Shown here piece by piece: positions 4,573 to 9,502 of a DNA stretch of 12,227 nt (its first letter is position 1; the number at the start of each line of letters is the position of its first letter). The position numbers and the translations under genes are program-made. The notes beneath the pieces were generated by a model. The model was not told the DNA's origin. It worked only from the letters and a program-made list of their open reading frames with translations, and did no database searches. The DNA is taken from assembly GCA_021818075.1 (NCBI GenBank), contig JAKAFD010000022.1, positions 1 to 12,227 of the forward strand, given 5' to 3'. The stretch is from a bacterium. GTDB lineage: Bacteria > Patescibacteriota > Patescibacteriia > Patescibacteriales > Patescibacteriaceae.

Positions 4573-5913
4573 ATGAAATTAAACAAATTTAACGGCCGCT
4601 GGCTTTGGGCCTTATTGGCCGGGGCGGCTCTGGCGTTGCCCTTTAGTTTACAAGCTGCGGCCAATGATTATTCCGCCTGTGCCGGGCTTAATGATTATTT
4701 AAGTTATTCCAAATGCGTGGCCGAGATTGACAATAAAAATAGCGGCCAGCCGACCGCGCTGGTGGAGGATGTTAAGGCCACGGACGGCGATTTCAGTATT
4801 AAAATCAACGACGGCAGCGGCAAAACCAATGCTTTGTCGGTGGTTTTATATTTGAAGGCCAGCGCCGCCACGACGCAAATGGCCCTATCCAAGGATTCCA
4901 ATTTCGGCTTTGCCGAGCGCCAGGCTTTTGCCGCCCAGCAAGCCTGGACCCTGGAAGATTTGCCCGATGCCACCCAGTATGTTTATGTTAAATTTTTTGA
5001 TAAGGACGATAATGCTTTAAAAACTGTGGCCGCTTCAATTATTTATTCTTCCCGCTTAATTGACGCCAAGGCGGAAAGCGCCGCCAAAACGCAGTATGTT
5101 AAAATTTACGGTAAAAGCCTGGACGCGCAAACCGCTTTTGACCGGCAATGGCTGGACATTGCCGCTTATGGCCTGGCCAAAGACACGCCCCGCGAACTGG
5201 ATAAGGAAAAAGAGGCTTTAAGCAAATTTATTAAGGTCTACAAAAAAACGCCCAAGAATGGTCAGGACTGGCAGATCCTTAATGCCATAGCTTACGCTGA
5301 TACGGCTGGTGCCGCGTCCGCCGGCGCGCCCACGACCGACACCAGCAACGCCTCGCCGTCGGCCGTAGCCGCTTGCGTGGCTAAACCCTTTAAGCAAATT
5401 TTAGATGTCGGCAGTAAGGGCGCGGAAGTTAAAGCCTTACAACAGCTATTAATTTGCGCCGGTTATTTGGCTGATACCGCCAAAACCGACGGCAATTTTA
5501 CTAAAGAAACAGAAGACGGAGTTAAACAGTTCCAGGAAAAGTACGAGCTGAAATGCAAGGACGGCAGTTATTGCGGCCGTCTCGGTCCGGCCACAGCCAA
5601 AAAATTAGTGGAAATTTATAAAGAGGGTAATAGCGAAGCGGCAGCCGAACCCGCTGCCAAGGTTATTTTAAAATTGAGTCGCAACCTGACTATCGGTTCT
5701 CAGGGTACGGATGTTAAGAGCTTACAAACCTATTTGGCGCAGGATAGCGAGCTTTATCCGGACGGTACCGCCAGCGGCAAATTTGATACCGCCACCGAAG
5801 AAGCCGTGAAAAAGTTCCAGGAAAAGTACGAGCTGAAATGTAAGGACGGCAGTTACTGCGGTTATGTCGGTCCGGCCACCAGAGCTAAGTTGCAAGAGGT
5901 GTCAGATAATTAG
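4573..5913 (+). CDS. Secreted protein with two C-terminal peptidoglycan-binding domains
   Basis: This 446-residue protein has a signal peptide at about 1-29. Residues 65-160 look like an Ig-like beta domain (pattern TQMALSKDSNF...AWTLEDL...YVYVKFFD). Residues 175-202 and 219-244 are two copies of a degenerate motif (YVKIYGK...QWLDIAAYG; FIKVYKK...DWQILNAIAY). A Ser/Thr/Ala linker follows (245-265), then two PG_binding_1-type domains at about 272-347 and 366-443. Each contains GxxGxxVKxLQ, FQEKYELKCKDGSYCG and a GPAT element. The paired cysteines in KCKDGSYC suggest a disulfide that tightens the loop. It probably binds peptidoglycan at the cell surface; no catalytic domain is visible. The start is the only ATG that gives a proper signal peptide. 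It ends in a bidirectional terminator. The domain calls at the C-terminus are confident; the N-terminal ones are by pattern only. Confidence 0.85.
   Translation: MKLNKFNGRWLWALLAGAALALPFSLQAAANDYSACAGLNDYLSYSKCVAEIDNKNSGQPTALVEDVKATDGDFSIKINDGSGKTNALSVVLYLKASAATTQMALSKDSNFGFAERQAFAAQQAWTLEDLPDATQYVYVKFFDKDDNALKTVAASIIYSSRLIDAKAESAAKTQYVKIYGKSLDAQTAFDRQWLDIAAYGLAKDTPRELDKEKEALSKFIKVYKKTPKNGQDWQILNAIAYADTAGAASAGAPTTDTSNASPSAVAACVAKPFKQILDVGSKGAEVKALQQLLICAGYLADTAKTDGNFTKETEDGVKQFQEKYELKCKDGSYCGRLGPATAKKLVEIYKEGNSEAAAEPAAKVILKLSRNLTIGSQGTDVKSLQTYLAQDSELYPDGTASGKFDTATEEAVKKFQEKYELKCKDGSYCGYVGPATRAKLQEVSDN
5529..5861 (+). repeat. 48-base intragenic duplication in the PG-binding domains
   Basis: Bases 5529-5576 and 5814-5861 match at 46 of 48 positions. 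Both differences are synonymous (TGC/TGT for Cys, TAT/TAC for Tyr). They encode the FQEKYELKCKDGSYCG segment of each domain, while the domains differ much more elsewhere, which suggests recent gene conversion or partial duplication. Confidence 0.9.
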
Positions 5914-5925
5914 TTACGCCAATAA

Positions 5926-5955
5926 AAAACGCCCCGATGGACATCGGGGCGTTTT
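5926..5955. terminator. Bidirectional terminator
   Basis: AAAACGCCCCGAT (5926-5938) pairs with ATCGGGGCGTTTT (5943-5955), 13 bp with loop GGAC. On the minus strand the T-run is six bases long. It serves the peptidoglycan-binding gene and the convergent LiaF-like gene. The core CCCGATGGACATCGGG is identical to that at 1500-1535. Confidence 0.9.
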
Positions 5956-5970
5956 GTTAAAATTTTTCTT

Positions 5971-6432
5971 TTAGGGAGAAACCGGCAGGGTAGCGTCAGG
6001 ATTAATGGTTGAACTGGCCGCTGGCGCGGCTGGCGAGGTGCTGACATTAATTTGCGCATCGGTCGCCCCCAGCACCAGAATAAAAGTAATGGCCAAAACG
6101 GTGAGCGTTAAAATGATGCCGGCAAAAACTGAAGCGACGGTGCGGCCGGTCAGTAAAGACAAGCCCCAGAAAACAATCAATAGCGGCCACAGCTGCCAAA
6201 GATTAAAATTAAAATCAATGTTAAGCCAGCCTAAATTTTTGGCCAGGTAGAGGATGCCGATAACCACTAAAAATAAACCTAAGCTCAATTTACCGAAATT
6301 AAAATTTCTGGGCTTAATCGGGTAATAATGATGATGCACCTCGGGTAAAGACTGGTTTAAATTCGGCCAAGCCGCCGGTCTGGCGCGTTTGGCTGAAGTT
6401 TTCTTGGTTGGTCGGAGTTTTTTGATAGGCAT
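5971..6432 (-). CDS. LiaF/LiaI-like transmembrane protein
   Basis: This 153-residue protein has a basic, Pro-rich N-terminus with a HHHYY cluster (1-45) and three membrane helices (about 48-66, 78-95, 99-121). The pattern LGLFLVVIGILYLAKNLGW followed by LWQLWPLLIVFWGLSLL is typical of the LiaI-LiaF-like transmembrane region. A short Ala/Ser/Thr/Pro-rich tail (128-153) lies after the last helix. Members of this family sit in envelope-stress pathways, often next to PspC proteins, as here. The ATG follows the PspC gene's TAA by one base (TAATATG), so the two are co-transcribed and probably translationally coupled. It has no LiaF C-terminal beta domain. The family call is good; the specific role is inferred. 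Confidence 0.78.
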   Translation of the reverse strand: MPIKKLRPTKKTSAKRARPAAWPNLNQSLPEVHHHYYPIKPRNFNFGKLSLGLFLVVIGILYLAKNLGWLNIDFNFNLWQLWPLLIVFWGLSLLTGRTVASVFAGIILTLTVLAITFILVLGATDAQINVSTSPAAPAASSTINPDATLPVSP

Positions 6433-6433
6433 A

Positions 6434-6865
6434 TTAACGGTTGTTTCTTATAATTAAGTATAAACCGGCAATAATGGCGATAAGCGCCCAGAGCATGCCG
6501 TGGCCGAACCACATCATACTAAGAGGTAAGATATTGCGCAACAGAATAGCTAAACCGATAACCACAATCACAATCCCCAGCCAGTTATGGCCATTGCGGG
6601 ATTTTTTTAAATCCGCCGCCAGGCTCCTGGCTTTACCGGCCAGTTCGTCGGCATTGGCTTTTATGTCCAGGCCGCCTTTTTGCGGTATGATTAAAGCCAG
6701 GATGACATAAAGGATAACGCCCAAACCGTCGGCTAAGGCCAACAAAACAAAAATAATGCGCACCAGGGTGGAGTCCACGTCAAAATATTCGGCCAGGCCG
6801 CCGCACACGCCGGCAATGATTTTGTCGGTGGAGGAGCGGTAAAGTTTTTTGACAGGTTTAGCCAT
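6434..6865 (-). CDS. PspC-domain membrane protein fused to a LiaF-like helix pair
   Basis: Residues 7-61 are a clear PspC domain: KLYRSSTDKIIAGVCGGLAE, then YFDVDSTLVRIIFVLLAL and a helix ending in ALIIP. A charged segment (64-92) follows, then two further helices (about 96-110 and 117-138) resembling the LiaI-LiaF transmembrane region. PspC proteins act in phage-shock or envelope-stress sensing at the cytoplasmic membrane. The gene has one of the few Shine-Dalgarno-like sites here, GGGGG at 6871-6875 on the minus strand, five bases before the ATG. It heads a two-gene unit with the LiaF-like gene. It lacks the PspA/PspB partners of proteobacteria, and no regulator is adjacent. Confidence 0.88.
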   Translation of the reverse strand: MAKPVKKLYRSSTDKIIAGVCGGLAEYFDVDSTLVRIIFVLLALADGLGVILYVILALIIPQKGGLDIKANADELAGKARSLAADLKKSRNGHNWLGIVIVVIGLAILLRNILPLSMMWFGHGMLWALIAIIAGLYLIIRNNR

Positions 6866-6968
6866 ATTTACCCCCGTTAAATTTCGTGATTAAATATTCA
6901 GCTTGTTAATTAAACTCATTAATAAATGTTTTTAAGCAATTATTCACATTATTTAACTGGGTGAATAA

Positions 6969-6977
6969 ATTATATCA
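6969..6977 (-). promoter_or_regulatory. Extended -10 promoter of the pspC-like unit
   Basis: Minus-strand TGATATAAT is a full extended -10; the -35 region is poor. The expected start is near 6962, giving a leader of about 96 bases. TATTCAC (6941-6947) and GTGAATA (6961-6967) form a 7-bp dyad with a 13-base spacer at the beginning of that leader, a possible operator or 5' hairpin. No terminator separates it from the mutase gene, so read-through is possible. Confidence 0.55.
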
Positions 6978-6997
6978 CAAAATCGTTCGGGCGAAAA

Positions 6998-7696
6998 TTA
7001 TTTTAAGTAGTAGCTGGATTTTTTTACCAATTGGCTCTGCTTAACATTAAATTCATAAATTAACGGCCGACCCACCGGAATCTCCAGATTAGGTATGTCG
7101 CGATTACTGATATTGTCTAAATACTTAACCAGAGCGCGCAAACTGTTGCCGTGAGCGCTGATAATAATGTTTTGGCCGGCGATTATTTTCGGTTCAATCT
7201 CTTGGCGCCAATAAGGCAGCACCCGTTTGTAAGTATCAGCCAAAGATTCAGTACGCGGTACTTGTTTTAAACCAAATAATTTATAGCGCCGGTCGCGACT
7301 GATATCCCAGGGACTGGTTTTAGGCAGGAGCGGCGGCCTTAGGCTGTAGCTGCGGCGCCAAAGATGCACCTGCTGGGCGCCGTATTTTTTGGCCATGGCC
7401 ACTTTATTCAAGCCCTGCAAGCCGCCGTAATGCCGTTCGTTAAGTTGCCAGGCGTTAACCACCGGCAGCCACAGCAAATCCATTTCGTCTAAAGCCAGCC
7501 ATAGCGTGCGGACGGCGCGTTTTAAAACCGAGGTGTAAGCCAAGTCAAAATTAAAATGATGTTTTTTCAGCAAGCGGCCGGTTCTTCTGGCTTCTCTCAT
7601 CCCGCGGCGCGATAAATCAATATCCACCCAGCCGGTAAAAATCTTTTTTTTGTTCCACAAGCTTTCGCCGTGCCGCAATAAAACTAATTTCACCAT
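6998..7696 (-). CDS. gpmA: 2,3-bisphosphoglycerate-dependent phosphoglycerate mutase
   Basis: This 232-residue cytosolic enzyme interconverts 3- and 2-phosphoglycerate in lower glycolysis. It begins with LLRHGES, where His9 is the phosphohistidine. Other family marks are TGWVDIDLSRRG (21-32), TSVLKRAVRTLW (55-66), LNERHYGGLQGLNK (85-98; Glu87 is the general acid/base) and SAHGNSLRAL (180-189; His182). The length is normal for the dPGM group. The start is the ATG at 7694-7696, about 14 bases from the expected transcription start, with no Shine-Dalgarno. The gene is divergent from the thioredoxin-like gene. A perfect palindrome overlaps its -35. No terminator is visible before the pspC promoter. 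Confidence 0.95.
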   Translation of the reverse strand: MVKLVLLRHGESLWNKKKIFTGWVDIDLSRRGMREARRTGRLLKKHHFNFDLAYTSVLKRAVRTLWLALDEMDLLWLPVVNAWQLNERHYGGLQGLNKVAMAKKYGAQQVHLWRRSYSLRPPLLPKTSPWDISRDRRYKLFGLKQVPRTESLADTYKRVLPYWRQEIEPKIIAGQNIIISAHGNSLRALVKYLDNISNRDIPNLEIPVGRPLIYEFNVKQSQLVKKSSYYLK

Positions 7697-7716
7697 AGTA
7701 AAATTTATAATTATTA

Positions 7717-7745
7717 ATTATAGCATATTTTGGCTTAATGGTTAA
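7717..7745 (-). promoter_or_regulatory. Promoter of gpmA
   Basis: On the minus strand TGCTATAAT (7717-7725) is an extended -10, and TTAACC (7740-7745) matches TTGACA at four of six positions with a 17-base spacer. Transcription should start near 7710. Confidence 0.7.
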
Positions 7746-7748
7746 GCC
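7732..7748. promoter_or_regulatory. Palindromic candidate operator in the gpmA/thioredoxin-like divergent region
   Basis: GGCTTAA (7732-7738) and TTAAGCC (7742-7748) form a perfect 7-bp dyad around TGG. It overlaps the gpmA -35 and lies about 45 bases upstream of the divergent thioredoxin-like gene. The position fits a repressor site; a chance dyad is possible. Confidence 0.4.
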
Positions 7749-7790
7749 GCACTGGAAATTTTTAAAGTTTTAGTTTAAACTGATATTACT

Positions 7791-8183
7791 ATGAAAAAGA
7801 TTTTACCCTCAACGATTTTAGCCATAATTTTAATAGGTATAGCCGTGTGGGCCTTGCGGGCCCAGCCGGTACCGGTAACGGCGCCCGGCCCGGTTGCCAG
7901 TCTAAGCGGTCTGGTTTTCTATTACGGCGACGGCTGTCCGCATTGCGCTAATGTAGAGAAATATTTCACCGACCATCAGGTGGAGACCAGAGTTGAGTTT
8001 GTCAGAAAGGAAGTTTATAACAATCAGATCAACCGAGAAGAATTACTGCAGCGGGCAGTAGCTTGCGGCATAGATAAGAATAATGTCGGCATTCCTTTAT
8101 TATGGCATGACGGCCAATGTCTGACCGGCGATGTTGACATTATTAATTTTTTTGAACGAGAGCTTAAAAATTCAGCTAATTAA
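7791..8183 (+). CDS. Membrane-anchored thioredoxin/glutaredoxin-fold protein with CPHC motif
   Basis: This 130-residue protein has an N-terminal membrane anchor (about 5-23) and a Pro/Val-rich spacer (25-37). A compact thioredoxin-like domain follows, with FYYGDGCPHC (active-site Cys49 and Cys52) and the cis-proline element VGIPLLW (Pro102). GDVDIINFF closes the fold. CPHC is the DsbA-type active-site dipeptide, which favours oxidising activity, but the domain lacks the large DsbA helical insert and is nearer to glutaredoxin size. The anchor places the domain outside the cell, so disulfide formation or reduction on secreted proteins is inferred. Two further cysteines (92 and 110) are present. 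It is followed after three bases by a CPIC membrane protein, suggesting a working pair. No Shine-Dalgarno is seen, and a weak -10-like TTTAAA at 7774-7779 would give a very short leader. Confidence 0.85.
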   Translation: MKKILPSTILAIILIGIAVWALRAQPVPVTAPGPVASLSGLVFYYGDGCPHCANVEKYFTDHQVETRVEFVRKEVYNNQINREELLQRAVACGIDKNNVGIPLLWHDGQCLTGDVDIINFFERELKNSAN

Positions 8184-8186
8184 CAT

Positions 8187-8696
8187 ATGAAAAGAATTAT
8201 CGCTTCGGTTTTGGGTATCGGCGTTTTGTTTTATGCCAAAGCCAGCCTGGCTATCTGCCCTATTTGTACTATTGCCGTGGCCGGCGGCGTTGGTTTATCT
8301 CGCTGGCTGGGCGTAGACGATATGATTATCGGTTTGTGGGTTGGCGGCCTGATTGTGTCTATGATTTTTTGGACCATTGATTGGTTTAATAGAAAGAATT
8401 GGCGCTTTGCTTATTATCAGGGCGTCATTGTGTTGGCTTATTACGGTTTGGTGGTCGTGCCTTTATATTTTGCCAAAATTTTTGGCCAGCCGCTTAAGGC
8501 ACTGGCGGCCGTTGGCGTTGATAAATTGTTATTAGGTATTTTGGTCGGCAGCGCCGTTTTTTGGGCCGCCGCCGACTGGCATTTCTATCTTAAGGCCCGC
8601 CATGATGATAAGGTTTATTTTCCTTTTCAGAAAGTCGTTTTGCCGGTGGGCGCCTTGTTAATTATCAGCTTGATTTTTTATTTAGTATTAAGATAA
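8187..8696 (+). CDS. Polytopic membrane protein with N-terminal CPIC motif, possible redox partner
   Basis: This 169-residue protein has a hydrophobic signal-like start (3-22) immediately followed by ICPICTIA (Cys24 and Cys27). A GGVGLSRWLG segment and four more helices follow, about 46-66, 75-97, 113-135 and 149-168. The loops contain conserved-looking Trp/Asp clusters (TIDWFNRKNW, AADWHFYLKA). I recognise no named family. The CxxC next to a membrane helix recalls quinone- or thioredoxin-linked thiol proteins, but it is not VKOR, DsbB or CcdA by visible motifs. Coupling to the CPHC protein (three-base gap, no separate promoter) suggests that the two exchange electrons; this is inference. It ends 22 bases before the next gene, across a repeat. 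Confidence 0.7.
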   Translation: MKRIIASVLGIGVLFYAKASLAICPICTIAVAGGVGLSRWLGVDDMIIGLWVGGLIVSMIFWTIDWFNRKNWRFAYYQGVIVLAYYGLVVVPLYFAKIFGQPLKALAAVGVDKLLLGILVGSAVFWAAADWHFYLKARHDDKVYFPFQKVVLPVGALLIISLIFYLVLR

Positions 8697-8702
8697 TCGT
8701 AC

Positions 8703-8735
8703 TAACAGCTAAAAGCTAATGGCTAATAGCTATAA
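8703..8735 (+). repeat. AGCTAA-type intergenic repeat, copy 1
   Basis: The stretch is made of degenerate AGCTAA/GGCTAA units: GCTAAAAGCTAATGGCTAA followed by TAGCTATAA. Inverted and diverged copies lie at 11084-11109 and 11151-11183. The upstream ATG of the next gene (8719) falls inside it. Confidence 0.6.
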
Positions 8736-9270
8736 ATATATGGAGCAACCCATTAAAGACATCAATCAGTTGATTGAGCACTACGATAACCTGAAAAAGG
8801 AGCATAAATTAGATTTATCCAGCGACCAGGATTTATCCATCGCCATTATGAATCTGGTCAGTATTGAGGAGCACTTTTTCTTTTCCGGCGCCAAGACCGG
8901 CAAAACCGAATATTATGATTTGATTAACGAGGTGCGGGAAATGCGCAAAGCCTTGCTGGGAAAAATTATTAAAGAATACGAAGGCGAAGTTTGGTGCATC
9001 TCTAAACACCTTTTAGCCGCCAGCTACCGCTTAATGGAAGTCGGTACCAAAGCCCTTGGCCGCGGCAAGAAAGATGAAGCTTATGAATTATTCGGTAAAG
9101 CTTATAATCTTTATTCTTTATTTTGGGGTTTGAATATGAAAATTATCGGTACCGATGATGTGAAAAAAATTGATAGCGAGGCTGTGAATAAACATGACCA
9201 GGAGCCGCAAGGTTTTATGGGTAAGTTGGGCGCCTTGGTTAAAAAAGCCATTGACTGTTGCATTGAATAA
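8719..9270 (+). CDS. Unrecognised soluble helical protein
   Basis: This protein has 183 residues from the ATG at 8719, or 176 from the ATG at 8740. The first seven codons lie in an intergenic repeat, so the later start (MEQPIKD) is more likely. No signal peptide or membrane helix is seen. The sequence is rich in charged helices: DLSSDQDLSIAIMNL (32-46), SIEEHFFF (48-55), an EYEGEVWCISKHLLAAS segment (86-102), and a TPR-like helix pair (about 100-138). After a Gly/Asp/Lys linker comes a short amphipathic C-terminal helix ending DCCIE. I recall similar unnamed proteins in related genomes but cannot assign a function. A terminator follows, and the upstream redox genes may be co-transcribed. Confidence 0.78.
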   Translation: MANSYKYMEQPIKDINQLIEHYDNLKKEHKLDLSSDQDLSIAIMNLVSIEEHFFFSGAKTGKTEYYDLINEVREMRKALLGKIIKEYEGEVWCISKHLLAASYRLMEVGTKALGRGKKDEAYELFGKAYNLYSLFWGLNMKIIGTDDVKKIDSEAVNKHDQEPQGFMGKLGALVKKAIDCCIE

Positions 9271-9293
9271 CAGTTTAGTTGAGTAATTTTAAG

Positions 9294-9318
9294 CACCTCG
9301 TTACAACGGGGTGTTTTT
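9294..9318 (+). terminator. Rho-independent terminator
   Basis: CACCTCGT (9294-9301) pairs with ACGGGGTG (9306-9313), 8 bp with one G-T pair and loop TACA, followed directly by TTTTT (9314-9318). It ends the unit containing the helical protein gene. Confidence 0.75.
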
Positions 9319-9429
9319 GTTGTAAATTTGCTTATCACGCAATTAGATTATTATTTTTATAATTTTAGGCGATTAGCATAACTTTAGACTAACCCATATT
9401 TTTCGTTGCCAGCATTAATATTTTACCCT

Positions 9430-9458
9430 GTTGCGTGTTACATGTTGTGTGTTGCGTG
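9430..9458 (+). repeat. GTTGCGTG-type degenerate repeat
   Basis: GTTGCGTG occurs at 9430-9437 and 9451-9458, with the related units GTTACATG and TTGTGT between them. The tract ends ten bases before the -10 of the next gene and supplies its apparent -35. Confidence 0.5.
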
Positions 9459-9473
9459 AAATAGGTGTATAAT
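9445..9473 (+). promoter_or_regulatory. Promoter of the baseplate-J-like gene
   Basis: TATAAT (9468-9473), preceded directly by TG, is 17 bases from TTGTGT (9445-9450), which matches only the TTG half of the -35 consensus. Expected start is near 9480, giving a leader of about 23 bases. Confidence 0.6.
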
Positions 9474-9502
9474 ATTAGTTAACACCGTTGAGAAAATTTT
9501 TT

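Noticed and set aside
7784..7789. TATTAC just before the thioredoxin-like ATG as its -10
   Set aside because: It abuts the ATG at 7791, so transcription would begin inside the coding region.
9488..9490. TTG at 9488 as the start of the baseplate-J-like gene
   Set aside because: An ATG 15 bases later gives a conventional start at a better distance from the expected transcription start.
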